A stretch of 64,000 nt of DNA, from assembly GCA_014905825.1 (NCBI GenBank), contig JACGCN010000019.1, positions 124,001 through 188,000 on the forward strand. The letters run 5' to 3'. Shown here piece by piece: positions 43,360 to 55,153 of this stretch (its first letter is position 1; every line of letters starts with the position of its first letter). The stretch is from Lyophyllum atratum (taxonomy: Eukaryota > Basidiomycota > Agaricomycetes > Agaricales > Lyophyllaceae). The notes under the pieces are model-generated. The model did no database searches. It saw only the letters and a program-made list of their open reading frames with translations, and was not told the origin of the DNA. The position numbers were made by a program, and so were the translations under genes.

Positions 43360-44850
43360 GGATATCAAACTTCCAATCCACGCCCCGTGCCTAATCCGAG
43401 GCGAAATATCATCTACGAGGATTAGATTCTATCAGAATTCATTCTCGTCTGTTAATACATCCGGCCATCTGGTCGATATCGTCTCGCAGCTAATCAAGTG
43501 CTACGCCATCGCCAAAATGAACAAACGTCAGGCTCAGAAGCGCACTGAGAAAGAGCTAAAACTTACGGTTCTACGTTGACCCCGACAACGAGCGCGACGA
43601 CCTCCGTCATCATCGCAGAAGCTGAGCCGTGGTGACAGGTTCAACAAACCGTCTGAATTCGGTGCTGATATCCGATCACCAGTGGACGAATGGTCTGCTC
43701 TCTGCACTGAAGCATTGGACGAGGGAGTCATAGATTGCATTTCTCTTAGCAGTGCGCACCTTGGTGAGCACGCATTTTTCGATACTGATGTGCGCGCTAA
43801 GAAGACAACCTATGTCTAGGTATACCAAGGCCTTGCCGCCACCAAAAAACTTCATTGTCGCTCAAGTTCGAGCATCGAGTTCATAGCCATTCAAGGTATG
43901 TCGAACTCCCCACCCTGCGCTAGTTCTTCGCAACGAACGGCTCTCCCGCATGCTCACCATATTCAAGGCTTCAGCCTTCAGGACGCTTCCGCTCCGCTAC
44001 CCGAAGAAGCCCTCCCTCGAGCTCACAAAGGTACACGGCGTTCTGTAACTTTCCCTGCAAATTACAAGCGCCGTCACCCTGTGAAAAGGGAATGTCGTGA
44101 ATCTGGATTTCCCCGTGAAACAAACCTTAGTTGCTGTCGGCGAACTCGCCTCTCAACAGTCTCCATAGCACCCAACCCATTTACGCACTTCATCCTCATC
44201 CACACCATCCTGCGAAATGTATACTCTGTGCACGCCGAAAACCCATCTGTTAATCCTATCGCGGCGTGTCTCAGAGGGGGCGACACTGTTCTACACAAGG
44301 AACATGATAACGACTTCGCCATCCAGTACGCACTACACAACTGCCTCCGGATATGGCTAAACAGCCCCGAAGTAGTGCAACTCGAGGAAAGCCTAGAGGA
44401 TTCATCCCACGCGTCGTCTTCTAATTTTCCCCGTCAATGTCGGTCCGTTCGCAACCCTTTCCCCTGCTATAGCTCGCTAACTCTTTCGTCTGACAGGTGT
44501 AGTCTCCGACATGCCCGCCTGCTGGGGTCCGTTTGCACCACCTACACGCTCTCCAAGCTCTTATCGTGTTTTCACTAGAGACAAGACCGACGGCGCACCT
44601 TGTTTTGACGATAGAGGGACTGGAAGTTCAAAACCAGATCGAACGGGATCCGATGAAGATTGTGCGGTGTTTCCGTTTCCTCCCTATCGGCGCCATCGGA
44701 GGTGGATCGAGACTCGATCGCATGGAGTCTAGCCACAGTGGACCAGCCACAGGTTTTCCAAGTTCTGACCCTGTCGCTTCATCATCATGCTCTCACGCCC
44801 CGAGGCAACAGTCACCTACTTCCTCCACCCACTTGCTACCGTTACCCGCG
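43360..44850 (+). CDS. hypothetical multi-exon protein (possible transcription-factor-like C-terminus)
   Basis: Tentative. Exon-like blocks in order: MDIKLPIHAPCLIRGEISST and AIAKMNKRQAQKRTEKELKL (43356-43570); RGDRFNKPSEFGADIRSPVD EWSALCTEALDEGVIDCIS (43620-43755) with a donor gtgagc and acceptor tctag to VYQGLAATKKLHC; then GFSLQDASAPLPEEALP. The next block is NPFTHFILIHTILRNVYS, HDNDFAIQYALHNCLRIWLN SPE (44180-44370), and HALQALIVFSLETRPTAHLV (44540-44610). The HTILRNVY ... LRIWLNSPE pattern resembles the middle homology region of fungal zinc-cluster or C2H2 regulators, but no DNA-binding domain was found. Could be two genes or a decaying one. Confidence 0.3.
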
Positions 44851-44940
44851 TCGTCTTATATCCGCGGAAAACACCAAGGACACCGGTGCTCCAGCCCGTG
44901 CTACCCAATTGCCTATCATGGGCGAGGTCTCGCGGACGGC

Positions 44941-44970
44941 GCAGGCAAGCGCAGGCAAGCGCAGGCAAGC
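44941..44970. repeat. perfect 3 x 10 bp tandem repeat
   Basis: Three exact copies of GCAGGCAAGC. Confidence 0.9.
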
Positions 44971-45386
44971 GCTTTCCAATTAGGTTTGGAGGGTCACACG
45001 GATGCGTAGCTGCTTGAAGCGTTCCACTGTCGGGATTATCGCTTCGGGGCCGAATGCATGACAGATTATGATCGTATGTCGTCGTCAGGGCCGTTTGTCA
45101 TTGGCCTCCATGGCAGCCAAGGTCCAAGGATAGCAATTTGGGAAGGCGGGGATGTTACAGTGAGAACCGTTGTATGAACTGGGATTTCCGAAATGTAAAT
45201 CATTAATTACGATCGGCGTAGCCCCCCTCGATGGTGTGCGTCCCGGAGGACCCTTGGCGCTTGTCGGGCGTCTATGACGTGCGCGCCCACATGAAACAAT
45301 GTTCAAATACGCTGAAATTTTTAAAGTACGACAACCTGTCACAGCACCCACTTCGTTTTGGAATCCCGCCGCCATACGCGACCTCT

Positions 45387-48300
45387 ATGGCGTTTGCTGG
45401 TGCCATTAATCCGACCATCGTCGACAGCTCGTTCAGCGAGATTCATGGGGACCAGAACAACTTCGTGGTGCATGGCAACGCGTCCTTTCACGATCCTGAG
45501 GCGGGTAAGTACGCATCATCATCATGCCTGATCATGAAACTCAGTTGAGTTTCACCTCAGGTATATGCACTTTGAAGGCTGCCAGCGCTTTGGGCGCCAC
45601 TCACGACTCCTTCGAGCGTCATCCGCCGCCGAAATGTCACCCTGGCACCCGGAAGACACCTCTACATAAGATCGACGTCTGGATGCAGGAGATGGAGAAG
45701 AGCTGTGGTCGTCCGGTTTCCGAAGCGAGCGATAACAGTCTTCCATGCCCTTCTGCGCGCGGAAGGCTGCTCTGGCTGCATGGACCTGCAGGGGCGGGAA
45801 AGTCTGCAGTTGCGCAGACGGTCTCACAGACCTACGCAAAGAGTCAGACTCTGGTCGGAAGTTTCTTTTTCTCTCGGGGGACGACAGGTCGCGATACTGA
45901 GCGGCATCTGTTCCCCACCCTTGCATATCAAATGGCGATGCGCATTCCCGGTTTGCGTGCCAGGATCGGGTCGGCCGTGAAGTCGGATCCTTCGATCTTC
46001 GAGAAGTCGCTCGATGACCAATTGAATCGTTTGATCATACTCCCATTCCAGTCCCTCCTTGCTTCACCTTTGCAACGCCCTCGCGCACCTTACCTCATTA
46101 TCCTCGACGGGCTAGACGAATGCACAAACAAGGGCGCCCAGTGCGATATACTGTCGCGTGTCTTCAGTCTCGTCTATGTATACGACTTGCCCATCTGCTT
46201 CTTGATAGTCAGCCGCCCCGAACCCAACATCAAAGGGATGTTTCGTTCTGATGCGTTCAGTTCGAACAAGGCCTTTCAGGAGGTTTCCCTATATGCTGAT
46301 CAAGGCTTCCGCGAGGCAAGGTCCAACATCCGCACGTTTCTTCGTGCCGAATTCGAGCGGATTCACCAGTCTAGAAGGCACCAAGAGCTCATGCGATTCA
46401 TATCCACACCATGGCCATCTCCTTCCGTCATCAACTGCTTGGTGTTGAGATCGGGCGGGTATTTCGTCTATGCCGCCACGGTCATCCGATTCGTGGACGA
46501 AGAGTTTGTCAACCCTGTAGAGAGGTTACAGCTCATTCTGGACGCCTCGGATTCAGATGGTTCTCCTTTCGCAGAACTCGACAAGCTCTACCATCAAATT
46601 CTGTCGGCCAATCCGAACACGGATTTGCTCGTGCAGATCTTAGGTCCGATTTTCATCAGCTCCCCTCCTCCCGAGGTCACTTCAATCAGTGCTTACCAGC
46701 CTGGTATGATTGACAGTATTTTGGGACTACAACCGGGGACCGCTCGCTCGGTGCTTGGTGGAATGCACTCGCTCTTGCGCGTGGAGGAAACCGTAAAATG
46801 TTTTCATGCCTCGTTTCGCGACTTCCTGTTTGATAAGAGCCGAGCAGGAAGCTTTTTCATTGATCCAAAAAGGCACCACTACGACATGGCACTTGGTTTC
46901 TTGAGGATAATGGACCAATGGGAGGCGGGATCGACGACATTGTATGCTCTGACTTATTACAATATCGTACCAGTGATGATCTGACCCGTCGCCGTTCTAG
47001 AGTACAGCGATCGTTGACCATTGCATGGTCATTTCATGCTTCGGAAGCCTCGGATTCGCTCGCTATCCTCCAAAAACTCATAACCATTAACGTCAAAACA
47101 TGGCTTCAGAGAATGATTTCCGACGGTATGCATCCCCAGAGGTCCGTAATATACATGTTGTGGAATGCTATAAGCTGGCTAGAGGTGAGAAACCATACCT
47201 TCCGTTCTCGCAAGTCTCTCGGTATGCTCATCAGCCGGCATTTAGCCTCTTCGACCTCCCGCTCACGATCTCGTAGTCCAGATGAGCCTCTTCCTCGATG
47301 ACATCTTTCGAACAAGACTTTCCTATCCAGGAGTAAATCCAGCGATTGTGCAAGGCCTCTTTAACCTTTTCCCTCATAACCATTACTTATGGCTCAAGGA
47401 AGTATCTCTGTTCAAGGACATCAACCGAGCCAAGGCTTATCATGGCTTTGGAGGCTTCGAAAGCTTCATGACCGATCCAGCTCGTTCTGGAAGTATCTTC
47501 GTACCAGAAACCGATTGTCATGCTCGTCTGGCTGTAGGCTGCATGCATTTACTTGGACATCCACGAGTCCTCCATAGTCACGGACTAGGATTAGTTGCCT
47601 CGACAGCGTATCATACGTTTGGCGACTGGCAAGCGCAGGAATGGTACAACTTCTTCACTATGAAAAGTGTTGGTGTCGACGCCACGTACGTCAGCTTCTC
47701 TTCATGCCTTTGAGGCGGCCATTCCTGACTAATACAACCGCATCGTCAGGCTCACGATTCGGCCACGACTAGAGTACGCCAGGCGGCACTGGGCAAAGCA
47801 TCTATCCCTCTCGTCAACGGGGAGCACGTCCCATATCGTCTTCTGCCTCAGCGTTTTTGGCAGCCGCCTTGTGAACCGGGTTCCTTCATGCAGGCCATCA
47901 GCGTCTATGATACGCCCGCCCACCAAGGCCACTCAGTGAGTTAGACATTCAGAGCGGCGCTTTCCATTATTAAGATGTCTTTCCAGCGCCGAAAACCACT
48001 GTGCCCTATGTGCTTTCGCTATTGAGCTGGACATCGAGCCCATCAGTCATCAAGATGATCACGCAAATGCCAAAGTCGTCGTAGAATGGCTGAAGGTTCG
48101 TTTCCGATTTCTTCAAACAGTTGCGTCTAATGCCGAAATCTTGTCTCGAATTCAGAAGGTTGACAATCCTCAAGCTCATGGTCTGATCCACCTGTGGACA
48201 CCTTGCCGCCTCTGTGGGGCTTTTCACACTGCAGAACACTACCGGGCAAACCCAATCGATGAACCGGCCCTTCCAGTGAAGGCTGTTCCAGCCTTGGGAT

Positions 48301-48398
48301 CTGGCTTAGTTCTCGATCCGAAAGGCGCTTTACGGCGCATAATGCGAATAGGAGTGCGTAAGGCCCGCGCAAAGACTGCGGGTGTTCTTTATGCATAG
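45387..48398 (+). CDS. NACHT-domain NLR-like NTPase
   Basis: Basidiomycete NLR-type signalling ATPase/GTPase, the family linked to non-self recognition and regulated cell death in fungi. The ATG at 45387 gives MAFAGAINPTIVDSSFSEIHGD, the usual short N-terminal domain, joined in phase at 45505/45561 to HDSFERHPPPKCHPGTR. NACHT: Walker A GPAGAGKSAVAQT (about 45784), FFFSRG, FPTLAYQMA, Walker B LIILDGLDECT (about 46100), SRPEPNIK. The post-NACHT region has CFHASFRDFLFDKSRAGSF. An intron at about 46939-47000 leads to SLTIAWSFHASEASDSLA, then another (47191-47282) to MSLFLDDIFRTRLSYPG and a second FESFMTDPARSGSIFVP, then LEYARRHWAKHLS. The last exon has NHCALCAFAIELD and CRLCGAFH. Joins keep frame. 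No ankyrin, WD or TPR repeats seen. Confidence 0.75.
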
Positions 48399-51300
48399 TC
48401 AATGTTAGTGAGTGTCGAACATATTCTCCTCTAATTCGCTACATACCATATACCCTACCTAGCGACAATTTTTTTTTCACCGCCCCAGTTACTAACATCT
48501 ATACCTCGCTATAATCTTACTTATACATGCGTAGCATAACTGATCCTATTCGCTTCTAAGTCGAGGAGCCCGTATCTCGTAATCTTCCATACAATTACCT
48601 TGGTATCAAGATTATTGACCTGCTATTCTCCACTTTCGTATTGTTTGATACAGTATACTGTTTGATTTGCTTCGTCTAAGAGTACTTGGATAGACTTGGA
48701 TTCGTCAGATTATCAAAATCTAATCTCTCTTGATCGCTCACTTTGATCTCGGCAAGCCTCGTCACTAGCAGCTCTTTGCTCGTTACTATTAGCCAGCTTG
48801 TGGGACTCCAACATCCTCCTCCTCGTCTGCAATCCGTCCCGAGAGTGTGCTCGCAGTGGAATCGTGAAATCGGCTGTAATCGATAACTGTCCATGGGTAG
48901 TTTCACGTTCGTCGCGAAGCTACTAGTTTCTCTTCTTAGGGCTCCGCACCGTCCGTATTACGGCGACGGTCGTACAGTTTACGGCGCTATACGGTGACGG
49001 TAGGACCCGTCACCGTCCGTATAATTGGTGTTGTAAATACTCAACGGTACGGTGTCTAAGACTCTTCTTCGCGCTATGGGCAATCTAACCGAATACTTTT
49101 TTGTGGTGCCGCAATCCCGCATCTATGGCAGAACCTTACTACGGTTCAAGGAGCTCATTATTTGTATAGGTCGATTCGCCGGTGGCCACATGCGATGCTG
49201 ATGAGCACACCCTCATTCTCGAAACTCAACCAGAGCTAATTCGGCATCTCTCGGTAGACACATTGCCCCATATTTCTCCCCGAGATCCCTGAGCTAAATA
49301 ACGTACTTACAACTCCTCCCACGACTGCGCGCCCACCAGCCTACGTCACTGTTTTGAACGAAGGTTAGAAAGTAGCACGCAAGGATGCTATAGATCCTGG
49401 GCCTCTTCGTGCAGGAAAGGCGTCCTACGAGTCACACCCAATGGACATTGCTCGCGGCTCGAGTATGCCAGGTCGTCACTTCAAAGCAATTTTTCCCAGA
49501 AATTGTCTATCAGATAAGCTCTATATCCCCAGTACTCGCCCCGAGCTTGGTCCTGCTGTCATATGCTACCCTTCGACCTTCGACTCATGCCTGGAAGCCC
49601 AAACGGGGGAGCTGTTCATTCGGCATTCTGATCTCGCGCTTTCAAGCAGCATGAGCACCTATAGAAGCCCTTTTTTTGTTATTTTGAACGACATTGACAG
49701 ATGCGGTAAGGAAACCCATGGCGATACTCTTGTTGTCGTTTCTGATACTTGTTGACTCATCGTCACCCCAAATATCTCTGCCCGACGTTTTTTCGCTCGT
49801 TCTACAGGATCACCGCAAGTATTCTTTTTGCGAATGTCATCAACTCCGGCTATACTCTTAGACTCTGTGCACAAGCTTTTCGTGCCATGCGCTCCCAATG
49901 TTAATTGACTAGTGGATGACACTTACAACGCTGGCGCGAAGACCTCAGAGAACCTTTTTTACCGCCACTAACATTCAACATCCTTACGTTGGGCTCAAGC
50001 CGTAGCACGTCGTTCGACAGAGTGATAAACGGTATCATTCTGTGACAAGTCGTCAACATCTCTCAAACACGAAGTTAGACGCGACACACCTGCCTTCCCC
50101 CATTTCGCTATGCTAACGTTTCCCTCCTATCCCACGAATGAGAGTGAAGCGGTGCGCGAGTTGTTCTTCGCCGAGTTCAAAATGATCTAGGGTTTGAAAA
50201 ACCATCGAGATTCACGAATGTCCTGGTTGTCCCCCCTCGTGAGCAATCACCCAGTCAGCATGCCGCATCATGCATAACTGATAGGGCAAGCCCTCCTTGT
50301 ATCCGCCCATCTTCCTGGGCGCCCACTCTTTTTGTACTAGAGTACACATCTGTCTCCTTTCATCAAGCCGGTTAAATTACCAGATCTCTCTCAGGACCCA
50401 CCACCAGGAACAGTGGCTTGGAAGATGAGATCATTCGACCTTCGCAGGTGGAGGTGACACCACGCGCCTCCAGATACAATTCGTTTGAAAGTGCTGGGGG
50501 CCAGCAACTTGATTTTTCACTGGCACGTGCTGTAAAATACATGCTTTGCAGAGTATTCAAGTTGACGTGCCTCGAGTATTGATGTTAGCCACCTGTTTCC
50601 TACACATTCACTGATTCGACGAGCTATAAAGGTACGTGAGGAGGATGGTCATTGCTCGCTCAAGGCAGATTCCATCAGATCTGAGGGAAGTTTTTACCTC
50701 CTGTTCCCATAAGATGGGGTGAAATCAGGTCTACCGGTACCTCGAAATGAAACAGCGTTCCACGGTACCGGATATTGTACGCTCTTAAAAACGCCCAGAC
50801 CCACGGTACCTCATGAATATCCGAATAAGAGGGACAGATTGTGGGACTCGATGAGGTCCATGCTTACCGTGGACAAGGGAAAGCGGTCGAATCTAGAAGA
50901 GTTTCTGATGTTCAAGACTGCCAAGACTCGGCCAAGAGCGCTGACCTTACGAGTGTTGTCCGGTGGAGTGGAGCGCTGGATAAAAAAGTATGTTGCCTGG
51001 TCCAGCATCAAGGTAACCAACAATTGTAAGTGTCACTTTTTGACGGCCTCGACAGGAAGAGAAGTGCAGGTTCGACCGCAAAGTTTAAGGTCGATCGACG
51101 CGGCGATGGGCTTTGTGTGTACTTGATGTGCTGTGTTTGCATCAAATGGAGTTTCCAATAACAGAAGATCTTCCTCTGGAGTCTGGCGGGTTCACGAATC
51201 ATTAATCAACGTTCGGGCGGGGGTGTTCGTTTCAACTTCATGCTTGAAAGATCGGTATCACCTCTTTTATTTCTCCAGAAGTTACATTCTATCACTTCCT

Positions 51301-52401
51301 TTCTCTGTATGACAAGTCCCCGATCGAAGTTGTACAGCCCACCGCGACGGCACCTCTAATCTTGGAAATTGTGGACTGGCTCGCCTTCACCTGACAGCTG
51401 TCCGACTGATTCTCGAGTCGACTCCCTTTGTCGAGTCGTTACGGTCCGATAACTTCGTCATCAAGGGTCTTTGGGCTCCCTGACCAGCTCTGGGTATGTC
51501 ACGGCTGCCCCCATCGAGTTATGTATTTCCTGTATCAGAGAAAAAATGGTCCTTCCTTCAAGTTCAGAGATGCGAAGGTCGCGTAATTGTGTACGTCGTC
51601 AGCTATTAGATTTGCCCTTACACTGATGTCCCTTTAGATTCATTTCATGGGCCCTCAAAGGTGCCCGACAGCCCAAGGTTACGACACTACATACTCAACC
51701 CAACCCACCTCAAGACCAGAAATGGTAATTTGAACCAAGGAAGCGCGCATCTTTCTCGCTACCGAAACGGACAACTTCAGCAATACTCTCAGATCTATTT
51801 CTTCACTGACCAGCCGAAGGCTTCGCTACAGTCAGTTGCATCACTCCGTGCCGTACCCAGGCTTGAACGGTGGAATCATATGATGCCAATAACTCAAGCG
51901 GTCGTATGGCTACACTCAAAATTGGGCCGACAGGAGGTCGTCAGGTTCATAGCGTATCCCACTAAGCGGCTCGCAGTCCGCCTACCTACTGGATGTGTTC
52001 AGGAGTCCCATGTGCTGGGCCTCACCATCGCAGGATAATCTCCTTCCGGTCAGATTGTTGTGCCACCTTGTATTCAACATTTTCAGATTCAATCCGATGA
52101 TCGAACAATCTTTCATTGGCCCTTGGGGTATCGTTTCGCGATCTGAACCCACGATTCAGTCCACTTAGGAATACAGGCGTCATATCACTTTCGATGGTCC
52201 TTCTGCATCAATAGGTCCAACCTTAAGGACAAGAGGGTGCCTTGCTTGTGTTTTCTCCACAAGGTTTCGACAACTTGGCTCTAGTAACGACAAAGTTGCG
52301 GTTGTCCGGAATGAGCCCGACTTCAGTATCATTTGCTCTTGTCTCATGAGCTATGTTCGGCAAATGATTAAGCAAGACCCTACCAAGGGTCAGCGTACGC
52401 C
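48399..52401. other. 4 kb without a confident gene
   Basis: Scattered open frames only. The most protein-like is 49441-49755 plus (DLALSSSMSTYRSPFFVILN; TFDSCLEAQTGELFIRHSD), which I cannot assign. 50719-51126 and 51661-52038 lack motifs. The palindromic repeat at 48930-49045 suggests transposon remains. Confidence 0.4.
48930..49045. repeat. ACGGT-rich palindromic cluster
   Basis: Multiple CCGTCACCGT / ACGGTGACGG words. A hairpin at about 48988-49023 pairs TATACGGTGACGG with CCGTCACCGTCCGTATA (3 bp bulge). Looks like the end of a DNA transposon or a MITE. Confidence 0.5.
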
Positions 52402-52409
52402 TATAAAAG
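52402..52409 (+). promoter_or_regulatory. TATA box of the laccase gene
   Basis: TATAAAAG lies 48 bp before the laccase ATG at 52457. Confidence 0.6.
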
Positions 52410-52456
52410 CGCTCGTTTTCATTGGAGACAAGTATCGAGTCCCTTTCTCCTCGAAC

Positions 52457-55153
52457 ATGAAGAACAGACTCATCTCTCTCCTCGCGTCTTTCCCGCCGCT
52501 CTTCTTAGCTGTCCACGGCGCTGACGTCAACTACAATTTCGACGTTGCAAACAGCGTCATCGCCCCAGATGGCTTCCAACGCACTGGTGTCATCGTGAAC
52601 GGCGCATTCCCGGGCACTTTGATACAGGCCCAGAAGACCGACACTCTACACATCACCGTGAATAACCAACTTACGAACTCAAACATGAGGTAAGCCAATT
52701 TTCTTGAGTATTTTTACTCCTCTGACGTTGATCGCGTCGTGAAGGCGAAGCACGACCGTTCATTGGCACGGTTTGGTATGTGTTGCGCATCCTTCTAGGA
52801 ATCCCAACTCACCCGCGGCCTTCTACTCTAGTACCAGTTCAAAACCGCATCAGAGGATGGACGTACGTCGGAAAGCTCAACTACTCGTGAATGCTCATTG
52901 AACCAGTATGACTAGCGGCTGGCGTTAATCAATGTCCGATTTCTCCCGCTCATTCGTATACATATGACAGTAAGGCCGTAAATATCTGAGCCTGCTCATT
53001 ACTCAACCACTCTTAGTTCCCCTCAATGGCCAAGCGGGCACCTTCTGGTGCGTAAATACTCCCATTACCCATTTTTGACAATGCGTTGACAATTCCTTTT
53101 CCCAGGTACCACAGGTGCGTGTGGGGTCGCCGCCCATCATCCTTAGGCTCACTTAGTACATAGTCATCTCTCATCTCAATATGTCGATGGACTTCGCGGG
53201 TACGTGCATCAACACTGGTATCTGCAAGAGACTTTTTTTGCTTACTCAGATTCTAACCGCACCAGGGCCCTTATTGTCTATGGTTTGTTTCTGGCATTGA
53301 GAACTCAGCTTTGATGCTAACACCTTGTTCAGATCCCCAGGATCCTCATCTGGCACTGTATGATGTAGATGATGCAAGCACCGTCATCACTTTGGCTGAT
53401 TGGTACCATACCGTATGAGTTTATCTCACTGCGCCTCCCATCCACGTTAAACGATGTCTATCAGCCTGCGCCTGCCTTACAAGAAGTTTACCTCTACGGC
53501 GACGGGGGTGGTAATGCTGAGCCGGTAAGCGCCATCAATCATTCGCGGAACATCAAATTTATTCATCGACCCAGGTTCCTGACACCGGCCTTATCAATGG
53601 AGCAGGGCGTTACATCGGAGGTCCCTTAACTACCCGTGCTAGAGTCAACGTCATCGCTGGCAAGAAATATCGCCTCCGCATTATCAACATCTCAGCATAC
53701 GCCGGCTACGATTTCTCGATTGAAGGTCATAGGCTCACGATCATCGAGGTCAGTGCCCAACCTAACTTCGCAAATCTCTGCTGAACTTCAACTCGAAGGT
53801 CGATGGAATCAATCATGTACCCCTTACGGTCGATCGTTTAATGATATACGCTGGCCAACGCTACTCAGTAGTCCTGAACGCCAACCAGCCAGTCAGGAAC
53901 TACTGGATTCGTGCACCTATGACGCTCCAGCACTCGTCGGACAATGACAATCGTGAGACCCGCGGTTTCTCGCCCGTGACCCGAAGTTAATGATTCTTTT
54001 ACTAGTGGACACCGACGATGTTTACGCCGTGCTTCATTACAATGGTGCTCCCTCAGCAGAGCCCCCCACTACATTCGTCGCCAGCGGTGATACGCTCCTT
54101 CAAGAACACTTGCTTGTACCCCTCGAGAACCCAGGAGCCCCAGGTGGCAACAGTCCTCCCGACAGGACAATCGACCTGCAATTCCAAAACGGTGTGGATG
54201 GACAGACGGAGGTATCTGACACAGTGACTGCCAGACTTCTATATCCCCCCTGATCTCACCTCACAGTGGACCTTTAACGGGATTCGATACGAGTCTCCTG
54301 ATATCCCGACCCTTATGAACATCATCGTGAACGGTTATGCCACCGAAGCTGACTTCGATCCTTCGGAGCATACCTACGTTCTTAACAGAGATCAGATCAT
54401 CGATCTGGTAATTCATGGTTCGGCGGGTGGTCAGTAATCTCTGTATTCTGGTTCTTGTGGGTATCTTATTGACCCGACATATCTTCACCAGGTCATGTTC
54501 AGTAAGTCGCTCGTCGGAGTCACTGTAGATACTCAACGGTTTACTCCTTTGTCACAGCCCATTCCAGTGAGTTCCCGCCGCAAAACCTCCTCCAGAACGA
54601 TATCTAACATCGATTGCAGTCTGCATGGCCATGCCTTCGACATAATTCAAGGGATGTCAGGTCCCGCGAACTACTTCAACCCACCTCGTCGTGATGTGGT
54701 CGGAGTAGGAGGTAATGTTTGGCTTCCCCGTAATCGACACAATCTTTGACGCGGATTCCATAGGTTCTACGGTTATTATCCGCTTCAAAACCGACAACCC
54801 TGGTCCTTGGTGAGCACATACCAATACACGCAGCTGCACCTTCGATATTCATCCACGTTTTTGACCAGGTTCCTTCATTGTCGTACGTCTACCCCTCCTG
54901 AGGTTCATTTCTGACCTCACTTGGCTCACCATCATACACCCTATTTATGTAGATATTGGTATGCATTTCATTTGCGCTCACAGGCACCGCCGCTCATGCA
55001 ATACTTCTAGATTGGCATCTTGAAGCTGGTCTGGCTGTTGTTTTCAGCGAGTCACCCAACGACCAACGTACCGGACCGCAAGCTGAAATCATCAAACAGT
55101 CCTGGATGGACTTATGTCCCACCTATCAAGCACTTCCACCGGCTCAACAATAA
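52457..55153 (+). CDS. laccase (secreted multicopper oxidase)
   Basis: Secreted p-diphenol:oxygen oxidoreductase acting on phenols and lignin fragments. The ATG at 52457 begins [22 protein letters not shown], a signal peptide. All four copper motifs are present after splicing: VHWHGL (about 52755-52780), [17 protein letters not shown] (53030-53215), HVHPFHLHGHAF (54480-54640) and [15 protein letters not shown] (54826-55030). In the last motif the residue ten after the Cys is Leu (moderate-potential type). Reconstruction needs many introns and two microexons: 9 nt at 54558-54566 (CCCATTCCA) and 6 nt at 54953-54958 (ATATTG). The latter supplies the middle of HCHIDW. With them the frame is intact through domains 1-3 to [12 protein letters not shown] missed microexon would make the gene look broken. 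Confidence 0.92.
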
